Shown: positions 1 to 7,928, counted from the first letter of the stretch. The stretch is DNA of 64,000 nt from Agromyces intestinalis (GCF_008365295.1 NZ_CP043505.1:2976001-3040000); one strand, 5' to 3'. Program-made: numbers and translations. The notes: generated from the letters alone by a model not told the origin.

Positions 1-456
1 GAGCACGACCTGGTGGGGGTGCGGGGCCTCCTGGCGGTCGGCGCGCGGGCCATGGCCCGTGAAGTCGATCGCCGAGACGAGCGCGGCGTCGGCGTCGTCG
101 CCGACCCGGTGCGCCGAGACGCGGCTGCCCGAGTAGTTCGCGGCGAGCACGAACGCCCCGGTCGCGTCGAACGCGACATGGCACGGGTCGGCCGCACCGG
201 TCGGCGCCGGCGCGGCCAGCGGCGCGAGCGTCTCGTCGCCTGCCCGCCAGGTCGAGACGAGTCCGTCGGCGAGTTCGTGCACGATCGCGACGATGTCGCC
301 CCGCTGCGCGAGGAACATCGGGTTCGGCCCGACGTCGATCGGCTCGCCGAGCACGGCCGAGCCGTCGTCGGCGACCTCGAGCGGGCGCACGCCGCGTGCG
401 GCCGACCCCAGAGCGCCGACCGTCGACGCGCCGATCCAGAACCTCGTGCCGCTCAT
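1..456 (-). CDS. Lactonase-family beta-propeller protein, 3' end cut off by window edge
   Basis: The ATG is at 456 and the frame runs open to base 1, giving 152 residues of the N-terminal part. The translation starts MSGTRFWIGA, contains repeated propeller-like stretches (for example VLAANYSGSRVSAHR) and ends with HPHQV. That motif is typical of the YbhE/6-phosphogluconolactonase-like lactonase family (PF10282). Family members hydrolyse sugar lactones or are uncharacterised seven-bladed propellers, and nothing here fixes the substrate. A full-length relative would be about 330-350 residues, so more than half lies outside the window. It is transcribed away from the tRNA-Arg gene. The family call is good; the reaction is inferred. 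Confidence 0.75.
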   Translation of the reverse strand, partial: MSGTRFWIGASTVGALGSAARGVRPLEVADDGSAVLGEPIDVGPNPMFLAQRGDIVAIVHELADGLVSTWRAGDETLAPLAAPAPTGAADPCHVAFDATGAFVLAANYSGSRVSAHRVGDDADAALVSAIDFTGHGPRADRQEAPHPHQVVL

Positions 457-520
457 GTGTTCCTCTCCCCGGCGCCGCTCGCCGCGTGCCACCCTACCGG
501 GCACTCCGCGTCGCTCGGTC

Positions 521-538
521 GGTCGACTAGACTCGACC
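521..538 (+). promoter_or_regulatory. Promoter region of tRNA-Arg with inverted repeat
   Basis: A TAGACT -10-like hexamer lies at 528-533, ten bases before the tRNA 5' end. It sits inside an inverted repeat, GGTCGA (521-526) and TCGACC (533-538). No clear -35 is visible. Confidence 0.4.
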
Positions 539-543
539 GGTCA

Positions 544-615
544 GCCTCTGTAGCTCAATGGAAGAGCAACTCCGTCCTAAGGAGCAGGTTGGGGGTTCGA
601 GTCCCTCCAGGGGCA
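544..615 (+). tRNA. tRNA-Arg (anticodon CCU)
   Basis: A cloverleaf can be folded by hand. The acceptor stem GCCTCTG (544-550) pairs with CAGGGGC (608-614), followed by discriminator A615. The anticodon loop is GTCCTAA with anticodon CCT, decoding the rare AGG codon. The T arm is GGGGG-TTCGAGT-CCCTC. CCA is not encoded. The top pair of the anticodon stem (A-C) is mismatched, which is tolerated. Confidence 0.93.
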
Positions 616-658
616 CTGAGGGATGCTGCTCGAAGGTGATGCCGCGCTGAGGTGGACC

Positions 659-1339
659 TCACAGCAGCGCAGCCACCTTTTCGGCGGTCTCTTTCGCGGA
701 CGCGGGGTTCTGTCCGGTGACGAGCGTCCCGTCAACAACGGCGTAGGACACGAAGGGGATCTTGGCCTTCTCGTACAGGGCGCCGCGCCGCTTCATCTCC
801 TCTTCCGCGTTGTAGGGAACAAGCTTGTCGACGCGAGCGAGCACCTCCTCCTGCCAGGCGAAGCCGGTGACCTTGCGTCCTGCAACGAGCAGGCTGCCGT
901 CGGAGAGCCGGGTGTTGAGCAGGCCGCAGTAACCGTGGCAGACCGAGGAGACGATGCCGCCGCGTTCCCAGATCTCGCGCGTGATTCGCTGCACCCCTTC
1001 ACTGTCGGGGAAGTCGTACATGACGGCGTGGCCGCCGGTGAAGTAGATCGCATCGAAGTCTGCGGAGTCGATCTCGTCTGGGCTCTCGGTGTTCTCCAGC
1101 AGCGCCATCTTCGCCGGGTCGGCGTGCCAGGCCTTGGCCGTCCTGTCGTAGTTGGGGAACTTCACGGATCGGGGCTCGAGCGGCACGTGTCCGCCTGCAG
1201 GGCTGACGATGACCTGCTCGAAGCCGCGCTTGTCGAATACCTCCCAGGCGTGGGCGAGCTCGGACAACCACAGACCGGTCGGGTGGGAGGCGTCGTCGTA
1301 GTGGGCGACATTGGTGACGACGTGCAGGATGCGGGTCAT
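659..1339 (-). CDS. DJ-1/PfpI family (class I glutamine amidotransferase-like) protein
   Basis: This is a 226-residue protein of the DJ-1/PfpI/Hsp31 superfamily, whose members include glyoxalase III, chaperones and cysteine hydrolases. The hallmarks are the nucleophile elbow SVCHGYCG, with Cys134 followed by His135, and the upstream FTGGHAVMYDF segment (residues 100-110) that closes the active site. The large N-terminal part with PAGGHVPLEP resembles Hsp31-like single-domain glyoxalases more than the short PfpI proteases. Its ATG overlaps the TGA of the upstream TetR gene (ATGA, 1336-1339), so it is the second gene of a TetR-led operon. It is probably involved in electrophile or aldehyde stress, but that role is inferred from family and context. 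Confidence 0.85.
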   Translation of the reverse strand: MTRILHVVTNVAHYDDASHPTGLWLSELAHAWEVFDKRGFEQVIVSPAGGHVPLEPRSVKFPNYDRTAKAWHADPAKMALLENTESPDEIDSADFDAIYFTGGHAVMYDFPDSEGVQRITREIWERGGIVSSVCHGYCGLLNTRLSDGSLLVAGRKVTGFAWQEEVLARVDKLVPYNAEEEMKRRGALYEKAKIPFVSYAVVDGTLVTGQNPASAKETAEKVAALL

Positions 1340-1932
1340 GCGGATGCTCCCTCGGCAAGGGTGATGATGGCGGTGACGGACGAACGGATCCGGCCCTCGA
1401 CCTCGGAGGTCGGTTCCGGGCGGAGTTTGCCGTCGAGGTGGAGGAACGCGAGGCCGTGCGCGAGCCCCCACAGCGCCTGCGAGAGGGAGACAACGTCCGA
1501 TGCGGGGAAGAACCGTGCAATGACGCCTCCGAGCAGGGCGTGCAGCCGACCGGATGCCCGGACGCGGTCGCTGTTCTCCGGATCGCACGCGCCTCCGAAC
1601 ATCAGCCGGAACAGGGCAGGGCGACGCAGCGCGAAGTCCACATAGGCGATGGCAACTGCGCCGAGCGTCTGCGCTGCGGTCGCGGACGAGCGAACTTCGA
1701 CGAGCGCGGTAGTGAGGTCGTCGTGGAGCTCATCGAAACCGAGCACGGCGAGTGCGGAGTCCAGCGCGTCACGGTCGGCGAAGTGCCGATACGGCGCAGC
1801 GGGTGACACACCGGCTCGCCGGGCCACCGCCCGCATGGACGGCGTCTCGCCCGCTTCCACGCTCTCCAGCGCCGCGGAGAGCAGCGCCGCGCGGAGGTCA
1901 CCGTGGTGATATGCCTTCTCGACCGCAGTCAT
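1336..1932 (-). CDS. TetR/AcrR family transcriptional repressor
   Basis: The protein has 198 residues from the ATG at 1932; a GTG at 1950 is an alternative. The N-terminal helix-turn-helix reads SMRAVARRAGVSPAAPYRHF followed by ADRDALDSAL, the classic TetR signature. The C-terminal half, with ALRRPALFRLMFGG and FPASDVVSLSQALWGLAHG, matches TetR_C_33/WHG-type ligand-binding domains. It is divergently transcribed from the oxidoreductase gene at 2007, and a 19-bp palindrome lies between them. It is translationally coupled to the DJ-1/PfpI gene. It most likely represses itself and the divergent gene until an unknown, probably toxic, ligand binds. Confidence 0.9.
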   Translation of the reverse strand: MTAVEKAYHHGDLRAALLSAALESVEAGETPSMRAVARRAGVSPAAPYRHFADRDALDSALAVLGFDELHDDLTTALVEVRSSATAAQTLGAVAIAYVDFALRRPALFRLMFGGACDPENSDRVRASGRLHALLGGVIARFFPASDVVSLSQALWGLAHGLAFLHLDGKLRPEPTSEVEGRIRSSVTAIITLAEGASA

Positions 1933-1951
1933 GTCTGCCCACTCCGTCACA

Positions 1952-1970
1952 ATGTATGCAGTGCTAACAT
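1952..1970. promoter_or_regulatory. Palindromic putative TetR operator
   Basis: The 19-bp dyad ATGTATGCAGTGCTAACAT reads ATGTNNGCANTGCNNACAT on both strands, with centre at 1961. It lies in the divergent promoter region between the TetR start (1932) and the oxidoreductase start (2007). It contains TAACAT (1965-1970), a plausible -10 for the rightward gene. Size and position are typical for a TetR site. Confidence 0.65.
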
Positions 1971-2006
1971 AGCGCATCGAGGCGCGGAGGGACAGAGGGA
2001 GTTGCG

Positions 2007-2939
2007 ATGCAGACGATCCTTGGAGCGAGTGGCCAGATCGCGGTGGAGCTGGCTCGGCAACTCGCGCGTACGCAGACAACGGACCTGCGGCTGGTGAGCC
2101 GCAACCCGCACAAGGTCAACGAAACCGACACCATCACCCGGGCTGACCTGCTTGATGCGGAGCAGACGCGGACCGCCGTTGACGGCAGCGATGTCGTCTA
2201 CTTCACCGCCGGCCTGCCCGCGAACACCGCGCTGTGGGAAGCGCAGTTCCCGACGATGCTCCGCAACGCCCTGGACGCGGCGCGGGCTGCCGGTGCTGCG
2301 TTCGCGTACTTCGACAACACCTACATGTATCCGCAGGACGACCGAGTCCAGACCGAGGACACACCCTTCGCTCCGGTCGGACCGAAGGGCAGGGTGCGGG
2401 CGGCGATGGCCATGGTGGTCCTCGAGGAGATCAAGCGCGGCGACATCCCGGTCCTGATCGCCCGGGCCCCCGAGTTCTATGGACCCGGGAAGACGCAGAG
2501 CTTCACCAACATGCTGATCCTTGACCGCATGAAGGCGGGGAAGAAGCCCCTCGTGCCTGTGCACGAAGACCGTCGCCGCACGCTCATCTGGACCCCGGAT
2601 GCGAGCCGCGCGCTGGCGTTGCTCGGCAATACGGCGGGCGCGTTCGGGCAGACCTGGCATCTTCCGGTCGCGTCGGAGCATCCCACCTATCGCGAGTTCG
2701 TCACGATGGCGAGCGCGGCACTCGGACGTGAACCCGCCTACACGGTCCTCCCGAAGTGGCTTCTGGGAACCGCCGCCCTCGTCTCGCCGCAAGTACGGGA
2801 GATCCGGGAGCTCGTGCCGAGATACGAGCACGACAACATCTTCGACTCCACCAAGTTCACCTCCCGATTCCCTGACTTCGAGGTCACCGGTTACCAGGAG
2901 GGGCTCGGAGTGATCGGTCAGTCGTCTCGCCGCCGTTGA
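2007..2939 (+). CDS. NAD(P)-binding Rossmann-fold oxidoreductase/epimerase-like protein
   Basis: A 310-residue protein with an N-terminal dinucleotide-binding loop (MQTILGASGQIAVEL, Gly6-x-x-Gly9) and the extended/atypical SDR layout. It has ARAPEFYGPGK in mid-protein and a PTYREFV segment near the substrate region. Related proteins are annotated as NAD-dependent epimerases/dehydratases or NmrA-like quinone reductases. An AGGGAG Shine-Dalgarno precedes the ATG at normal spacing. It is divergent from the TetR/PfpI operon and shares the palindromic operator, so it is probably the main TetR target, perhaps reducing the compound that the regulator senses. The substrate is unknown. Confidence 0.8.
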   Translation: MQTILGASGQIAVELARQLARTQTTDLRLVSRNPHKVNETDTITRADLLDAEQTRTAVDGSDVVYFTAGLPANTALWEAQFPTMLRNALDAARAAGAAFAYFDNTYMYPQDDRVQTEDTPFAPVGPKGRVRAAMAMVVLEEIKRGDIPVLIARAPEFYGPGKTQSFTNMLILDRMKAGKKPLVPVHEDRRRTLIWTPDASRALALLGNTAGAFGQTWHLPVASEHPTYREFVTMASAALGREPAYTVLPKWLLGTAALVSPQVREIRELVPRYEHDNIFDSTKFTSRFPDFEVTGYQEGLGVIGQSSRRR

Positions 2940-3141
2940 GGGGAACTCGTCGATTCGCCTCGACGTCCGCAGCTGCACGCCCGTCTCGTCGAGCCGCTTC
3001 GCCTCGTCGATCCGCTCTGCCGACAGGCGTCCGAGTAGGTTCGCTCGACCCGTTCCCCGGCGTCCCAGCAGGCGCACACCCGTACCGCACACCGCGCCAC
3101 GTGACATCCGCCCGTAACACGACGGTGGCAGACTCGCCCGG

Positions 3142-3651
3142 GTGACCGACCTCGCCATTCCCGATCGCAGCATCACCATCGAGCGGGGCGACCTCGCCGA
3201 CCCGCGCGCCCTGCGTCTGCTGGCCGATCACCTCGCCGACATGCACGCCGAGTCGCCGCCCGAGAGCGTGCACGCGCTCGACGTGTCGGGGCTTTCGGCG
3301 TCGAACGTGACGTTCTGGGTGCTCGCGGCCGGTGACGACCTGCTCGGGTGCGTGGCATTGAAGGAGCTCGACTCCGACCATGGCGAGCTGAAGTCGATGC
3401 GCACGGATGCCACGGCGCGCGGCCTCGGGCTCGGTGCCCGCCTGCTCGAGCACGTGCTCGACGAGGCGCGCCGTCGCGGCTACTCGCGGCTGAGCCTCGA
3501 GACCGGCACGCAGGACTTCTTCGTGCCGGCGCGACGTCTGTACGCCAAGTACGGGTTCGCCGAGTGCGGTCCGTTCGCCGACTACCGGCTCGATCCGCTG
3601 AGCGCGTTCATGACGCTCGAGTTGGCGGCGGCGCCGAGCGCTCCTCGCTGA
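3142..3651 (+). CDS. GNAT family N-acetyltransferase
   Basis: A 169-residue single-domain GNAT protein. The acetyl-CoA pyrophosphate loop (motif A) is seen as ATARGLGLGARLLEHVLDEA around residues 90-110. The C-terminal part has RRLYAKYGFAECGPFADY, the motif-B strand and loop. The substrate cannot be read from sequence. The start is GTG, with a CAGACT -10-like hexamer at 3129-3134 seven bases before it and no Shine-Dalgarno, so it is probably leaderless. Its last 44 bp overlap the 3' end of the convergent TMEM175-like gene. Confidence 0.88.
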   Translation: MTDLAIPDRSITIERGDLADPRALRLLADHLADMHAESPPESVHALDVSGLSASNVTFWVLAAGDDLLGCVALKELDSDHGELKSMRTDATARGLGLGARLLEHVLDEARRRGYSRLSLETGTQDFFVPARRLYAKYGFAECGPFADYRLDPLSAFMTLELAAAPSAPR

Positions 3652-4315
3652 CGATCCGTGCGACGCGGCGGGCGGCCCACCTGCCGCTGATCGGGCCGAC
3701 GACGATGAGCAGCATCCAGAACCAGCGACCCCACTCCGCGCCCCACACGTACGCGATCGGGATCGAGAGCAGGAACACCGCGGGCGTCGACATCGTGTCG
3801 ATGAGCGTGACGGTGTCGGCGCGGCGGGGAAGCGGGTGCCGCAGCAGCCCGTCGCCGCGTGCAACGAGGTAGATCGTGCTCTGCGCGACCACGGCGAGGC
3901 TGATGTTCACCGCGTACACCGCGACGGCGAGCGGTTCGTCGGCGGTGGCGGGGTCGCTGATGCCCTGAGTCGAGAACGGGATGAGCACGATGAGCCCGAG
4001 GCTCACGATGTTCGCGGTGATCGTCCGGCTCGTGAACCCGGTGAACTCGCTGCCGATGCGGTGGTTCACCCGCCAGAACACGGCGATGACGGCGAAGCTC
4101 ACGGCGAACCCGAACAGCTGCCAACCGAGTCCGCTCGTCACCCAGCGCACGGGGTTCGCCCAGTCGGCGGCCGGCGGCGGATCGATGTTCACCACCAGGA
4201 GGGTGAGCGCGAACGCGTAGGCGGCGTCGAAGAACGCGATCGCGCGTGAGAACTCGACGCTGTCGCGGTCGTACCGGTCGGTGGTGCGGGTGCCGTCCCC
4301 CTCGGCGGTGCTCAC
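3608..4315 (-). CDS. TMEM175-like (DUF1211) integral membrane protein
   Basis: About 235 residues and roughly six hydrophobic segments. TM1 carries SRAIAFFDAAYAFALTLLV, recognisable as the TMEM175/DUF1211 signature, normally R-x-x-x-F-S-D followed by AI-x-x-TLL. Bacterial members are K+-selective leak channels. Here the FSD Ser is Phe, so channel function may be altered. I prefer the GTG start at 4315, which has GGGAG nine bases upstream, over the ATG at 4339, which has no visible signal. It is convergent with and overlaps the GNAT gene. The topology and the family motif are seen; K+ conduction is inferred from the family. Confidence 0.72.
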   Translation of the reverse strand: MSTAEGDGTRTTDRYDRDSVEFSRAIAFFDAAYAFALTLLVVNIDPPPAADWANPVRWVTSGLGWQLFGFAVSFAVIAVFWRVNHRIGSEFTGFTSRTITANIVSLGLIVLIPFSTQGISDPATADEPLAVAVYAVNISLAVVAQSTIYLVARGDGLLRHPLPRRADTVTLIDTMSTPAVFLLSIPIAYVWGAEWGRWFWMLLIVVGPISGRWAARRVARIVSEERSAPPPTRAS

Positions 4316-4386
4316 CTGCCGAGTCTCCCGCGCGGCCATGGCTGGCGCCCGGTGGCGCGCCGCAGGGCGCCCAGCAGAGTCGGGTG

Positions 4387-4668
4387 TCAGTCGCGCTCGA
4401 TCCAGCGCCAGCCGGCGAGGTAGGCCAACTCGTTCTCGCCGAGGCGGATCGAGCCGTTCGGCACCAGCGTGCGCTCGAGGTCGCACAGGTCGAGGATGCG
4501 TCGCACGACCGGGTGCGGCAGCGGCGCCGTCGGCCGCTCGAGGATCTCGCGGCGCAACGGCGACTCGAGCAGCGGCCACCATTGGCCGATGGGCGGCAGC
4601 ATGCCGGGCGCGGGTGCGACCTCGGTGCTGCGCGCTTCCTGCGGCGGCGGTTCGAGGATGGTGGTCAT
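4387..4668 (-). CDS. Hypothetical protein (93 aa)
   Basis: I do not recognise this protein. It has a proline-rich N-terminus (EPPPQEARSTEVAPAPG) followed by a compact, probably helical domain with WWPLLESPLRREILERP and a C-terminal GENELAYLAGWRWIERD. There is no signal peptide or membrane segment. Its ATG overlaps the TGA of the upstream 55-residue gene (4665-4668), so the two are translationally coupled and coding status is likely. Codon choice (third-position G/C) matches the neighbours. Confidence 0.6.
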   Translation of the reverse strand: MTTILEPPPQEARSTEVAPAPGMLPPIGQWWPLLESPLRREILERPTAPLPHPVVRRILDLCDLERTLVPNGSIRLGENELAYLAGWRWIERD

Positions 4669-4832
4669 TGCGCACGCTCCTCGTGGACGCCCCCGTCGTC
4701 GGGGTCGCGGACGACGACGTCCTCGGCCTCGTCGGCCTCCTCCTCGGCGCGTTGGTGCTGTTCGGCGGCCCGCACGGCCTCATCGGCGAGGTCGTGTTCG
4801 GGCGACGGATCGTGGGCGTCGGATCCTGACAT
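4665..4832 (-). CDS. Small acidic hypothetical protein (55 aa)
   Basis: A highly charged, Glu/Asp/Ala-rich peptide (for example HQRAEEEADEAEDVVVRD) that should be helical or disordered. A good Shine-Dalgarno, GAGGAG, sits about eight bases before the ATG at 4832, which decides the start over the ATG at 4847. It is the first gene of a two-gene operon with the 93-residue protein. There is no recognisable family. Confidence 0.5.
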   Translation of the reverse strand: MSGSDAHDPSPEHDLADEAVRAAEQHQRAEEEADEAEDVVVRDPDDGGVHEERAQ

Positions 4833-5026
4833 GGTGGTGCTCCTCATGTTCGGGGCTCGGCGTCGGTGACGGCGTCGCGGGCGTGGCGCGCACCGCGCCG
4901 ACACCACAACGTTAGGTCGGTCCGGATGCTTCGGCCAGCCCTTGACCCGGTCGACCCCGGCTGCTACCCGATCACGAACACCCGTCGACGGGTGCGATCC
5001 GGGCGGTCGGCGACCATGATGGACGG

Positions 5027-6094
5027 ATGGACCTGCCGGTGATGCCGCCCGTGAAGCCGATGCTGGCCAAGGCGGTGAAGGAGATCCCCGGGGTCGGCCA
5101 CGTCGAGCCGAAGTGGGACGGATTCCGCACGATCGTCTTCCGCGACGGCGACGAGGTCGAGCTCGGCAGCCGCAACGAGAAGCCGATGACCAGGTACTTC
5201 CCCGAGCTCGTCGAGCAGCTGCGACGCAACCTTCCCGAGCGGTGCGTGGTCGACGGCGAGATCGTGCTGGTGCGCGACGGCCGGCTCGACTTCGAGGTCT
5301 TGCAGCAGCGCATCCATCCGGCGGCGAGCCGCGTGAAGCTGCTGGCCGAGCAGACACCGGCGTCGTTCGTCGCGTTCGACCTGCTCGCCCTCGGCGGCGA
5401 CGACCTCACCGGCCGGCCGTTCGGCGAGCGGCGCCGGCTGCTCGAGGCGGCGCTCGCCGAGGCATCCGACCCGGTCTTCATCACCCCCGCGACCGGTGAC
5501 CTCGACGTCGCGCGCGACTGGTTCACCCGCTTCGAGGGCGCCGGTCTCGATGGCGTGGTGGCGAAGCCCCTCGATGGCACGTACCAGCCCGACAAGCGCA
5601 CGATGTTCAAGATCAAGCACGAGCGCACCGCCGACTGCGTCGTCGCCGGGTACCGATGGCACAAGGCGGGGCCGATCGTCGGGTCGCTGCTGCTGGGGCT
5701 CTGGGGCGACGACGGCCGGCTGCACCACGTCGGCGTCGCCGCGTCGTTCCCGATGGCCCGGCGCGCCGAACTCGTCGACGAGCTCGCACCGCTCGTCGAG
5801 ACCGACTGGTCGCAGCATCCGTGGGGTGCCTGGGCCGACCAGGAGGCGCACGCGACCACTCGCATGCCCGGCGCGGTCAGCCGCTGGAGCACGGGAAAGG
5901 ACCTCTCGTTCGTGCCGCTGCGGCCCGAGCGCGTCGTCGAGGTCGCGTACGACCACATGGAGGGCGACCGGTTCCGGCACACGGCGCAGTTCCGCAGGTG
6001 GCGGCCCGATCGCGACCCGGCGAGCTGCACGTACGCGCAGCTCGAGGCGCCTGACGGACTCGACCTCGGCGAGATCCTGACCCTTCGCGGGTAG
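5027..6094 (+). CDS. ligC: ATP-dependent DNA ligase, LigC type
   Basis: 355 residues, the normal size for stand-alone actinobacterial LigC. Motif I is EPKWDGFR, with the adenylated Lys29. It is followed by GSRNEKPMTRYFPEL (motif Ia region), VVDGEIV (motif III), FVAFDLLAL, LDGVVAKPL (motif IV) and MFKIKHERTADCVV (motif V). The C-terminal OB-fold starts near residue 205. The enzyme seals nicks via an AMP intermediate and in actinobacteria supports base-excision or alternative end-joining repair. No polymerase or Ku gene is adjacent here. A CATGAT hexamer (5015-5020) lies six bases before the ATG, suggesting a leaderless start. Confidence 0.93.
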   Translation: MDLPVMPPVKPMLAKAVKEIPGVGHVEPKWDGFRTIVFRDGDEVELGSRNEKPMTRYFPELVEQLRRNLPERCVVDGEIVLVRDGRLDFEVLQQRIHPAASRVKLLAEQTPASFVAFDLLALGGDDLTGRPFGERRRLLEAALAEASDPVFITPATGDLDVARDWFTRFEGAGLDGVVAKPLDGTYQPDKRTMFKIKHERTADCVVAGYRWHKAGPIVGSLLLGLWGDDGRLHHVGVAASFPMARRAELVDELAPLVETDWSQHPWGAWADQEAHATTRMPGAVSRWSTGKDLSFVPLRPERVVEVAYDHMEGDRFRHTAQFRRWRPDRDPASCTYAQLEAPDGLDLGEILTLRG

Positions 6095-6100
6095 CCTGGC

Positions 6101-6607
6101 TCAGAGCACCGTACGCAGACCCGGAGTGAGCGCGGTGTGGTGCTCGAACACCAGGTTCGTCTCGGTGAGCGCCACGGCGGGGTTGGCCGACAGGTTCTTC
6201 AGCACGAACTGCCGCACGTGCTCGCTGTCGCGCACGCGAACATGGATGAGGAAGTCCTCGGTGCCGCCGAGGAAGAACAGCTGTGCGACCTCGGGCTCGC
6301 GACGCAGGTCGTCGGAGATCTGCTCCATCAGGTGCCGGGCGCCCGGCCGGATGCGCACGCTCACGAGCGCCTGCAGCGAGTAGCCGAGCGCGGCCGGGTC
6401 GATCTCGGCGGTGTAGCGGCGGATGACGCCGCGCTCGCGCAGCGACCGCACCCGTGCCAGGCAGGTCGAGGGCGAGATGCCGACGGCGCGGGCGAGGTCG
6501 ACGTTCGCGATGCGGGCGTTCTCGTGCAGCCGGGCGATGATCTCGCGGTCGAGGTCGTCGAGCTGCGCCGGGCCGGGGCTGCGCGATTCGTGCGATGCAT
6601 CCGTCAT
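6101..6607 (-). CDS. Lrp/AsnC family regulator, probable alanine dehydrogenase regulator
   Basis: 168 residues. An N-terminal AsnC HTH (LDDLDREIIARLHENARI, then AVGISPSTCLARVRSL) is followed by a RAM/AsnC ligand-binding domain (ALVSVRIRPG, FLGGTEDFLIHVRV). It is divergent from ald with a 127-bp gap holding a perfect 12-bp palindrome. The arrangement equals that of AldR of mycobacteria, which controls ald in response to alanine, so I infer the same role. An AAAGGA Shine-Dalgarno precedes the ATG. Confidence 0.9.
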   Translation of the reverse strand: MTDASHESRSPGPAQLDDLDREIIARLHENARIANVDLARAVGISPSTCLARVRSLRERGVIRRYTAEIDPAALGYSLQALVSVRIRPGARHLMEQISDDLRREPEVAQLFFLGGTEDFLIHVRVRDSEHVRQFVLKNLSANPAVALTETNLVFEHHTALTPGLRTVL

Positions 6608-6651
6608 CGAAGGGAATCCTTTCGAACTTTCGATCAGTCTAGGATGCCTCG

Positions 6652-6663
6652 ACAGAATTCTGT
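6652..6663. promoter_or_regulatory. Perfect palindrome, probable Lrp/AldR site
   Basis: ACAGAATTCTGT is a perfect 12-bp palindrome placed between the divergent Lrp-family gene (start 6607) and ald (start 6735). AsnC-family dimers bind short AT-rich palindromes in this position. It is unusually AT-rich for this genome. Confidence 0.55.
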
Positions 6664-6734
6664 GCGGCAGATCTTTCGGATGAGCGAACGAACGCGCACG
6701 ATGGGGGAGCCCATCCAGCGAATCGGAGCAGACC

Positions 6735-7844
6735 ATGCACATCGGCGTGCCCGCAGAGATCAAGAACAACGAATTCCGCGTGGCGATCACGCCAGCGGGC
6801 GCCCACGCGCTGGCCGCGCACGGACATCGGGTGGCGGTCGAGACCGGCGCCGGCGTCGGCGCCGGCTACACCGACGAGGAGTACCGCCTCGCCGGGGCCG
6901 AGATCGCGCCGAGCGCCGCCGACGCATGGTCGGCCGACCTCGTGCTCAAGGTGAAGGAGCCGATCGAGAGCGAGTACCGGCACCTGCGCCGCGACCTCAC
7001 CCTCTTCACCTACTTGCACCTGGCCGCCGATCTGCCCCTCACCCGGGCCCTGCTCGCGGCGGGCACCACCGCGATCGCGTACGAGACGGTGCAGTTGCCC
7101 GACCGCTCGCTGCCGCTGCTCACCCCGATGAGCGAGGTCGCCGGCCGACTCGCCCCGCTCGCCGGCGCGGCCGAACTGCTCGCCTCGCGCGGTGGCCGCG
7201 GCGTGCTGGTCGGCGGCGTGCCGGGCACCGCGCCCGCGAAGGTCGTCGTGCTCGGCGGCGGCGTGGCCGGCGAACAGGCCGCGGCGACCGCGCTCGGGCT
7301 CGGCGCCGACGTCACCGTGCTCGACATCTCGCTGCCGAAGCTGCGCGAGATCGACGCGCGCTACGACCACCGCATCAAGACGCTCGCCTCATCGCCGTAC
7401 GAGATCGCGCGCCAGGTGCGTGATGCCGACCTGGTCGTCGGCGCGGTGCTCGTGCCCGGTGCGGCCGCACCGAAGCTCGTGACCGACGAGATGGTCGCCT
7501 CGATGAAGCGCGGTGCGGTACTGGTCGACATCGCGATCGATCAGGGCGGATGCTTCGAGGGCTCGCGCCCCACCACGCACGCCGAGCCGACGTACCGGGT
7601 GCACGACGCGATCTTCTACTGCGTCGCGAACATGCCGGGTGCGGTGCCCGCCACGTCCACCCCGGCGCTCACGAACGCAACCATGCCGTACGCGCTGAAG
7701 ATCGCCGAGCTCGGCTGGCAGAAGGCGCTGTCGCTCGATCCCGCGCTCGCGAAGGGGCTGAACACCACCGACGGCAAGCTGACCAACGAGGGGGTCGCCC
7801 GCGCTCACGGCCTCGATGCGACCGAGGTCGCGCTGCCGGCGTGA
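6735..7844 (+). CDS. ald: Alanine dehydrogenase
   Basis: 369 residues, the usual length. It converts L-alanine plus NAD+ to pyruvate, ammonia and NADH, or runs in reverse during nitrogen or redox adjustment. The N-terminus MHIGVPAEIKNNEFRVAITP and the DLVLKVKEP segment are diagnostic. The Rossmann loop VVVLGGGVAGEQAAATAL lies around residue 170. Active-site segments such as YLHLAADLPLT and VDIAIDQGGCFEGSRPT are intact. It is expected in the cytoplasm as a hexamer. It is divergent from the Lrp/AsnC regulator, with the palindrome at 6652-6663 as the likely control site. Confidence 0.96.
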   Translation: MHIGVPAEIKNNEFRVAITPAGAHALAAHGHRVAVETGAGVGAGYTDEEYRLAGAEIAPSAADAWSADLVLKVKEPIESEYRHLRRDLTLFTYLHLAADLPLTRALLAAGTTAIAYETVQLPDRSLPLLTPMSEVAGRLAPLAGAAELLASRGGRGVLVGGVPGTAPAKVVVLGGGVAGEQAAATALGLGADVTVLDISLPKLREIDARYDHRIKTLASSPYEIARQVRDADLVVGAVLVPGAAAPKLVTDEMVASMKRGAVLVDIAIDQGGCFEGSRPTTHAEPTYRVHDAIFYCVANMPGAVPATSTPALTNATMPYALKIAELGWQKALSLDPALAKGLNTTDGKLTNEGVARAHGLDATEVALPA

Positions 7845-7928
7845 GGCCGCCACGCCGCGTGAGCGCCGTGTGCGGGCTCTGCGGCGATGCTTCCGGGATT
7901 CCGGCCACCGGCAACGTATGGTGTCCGT

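Noticed and set aside
2940-3128. Possible degenerate gene in the gap after the oxidoreductase
   Set aside because: The region reads Arg/Ala/Glu-rich in a minus-strand frame, but no start, motif or consistent codon bias supports a gene or pseudogene.
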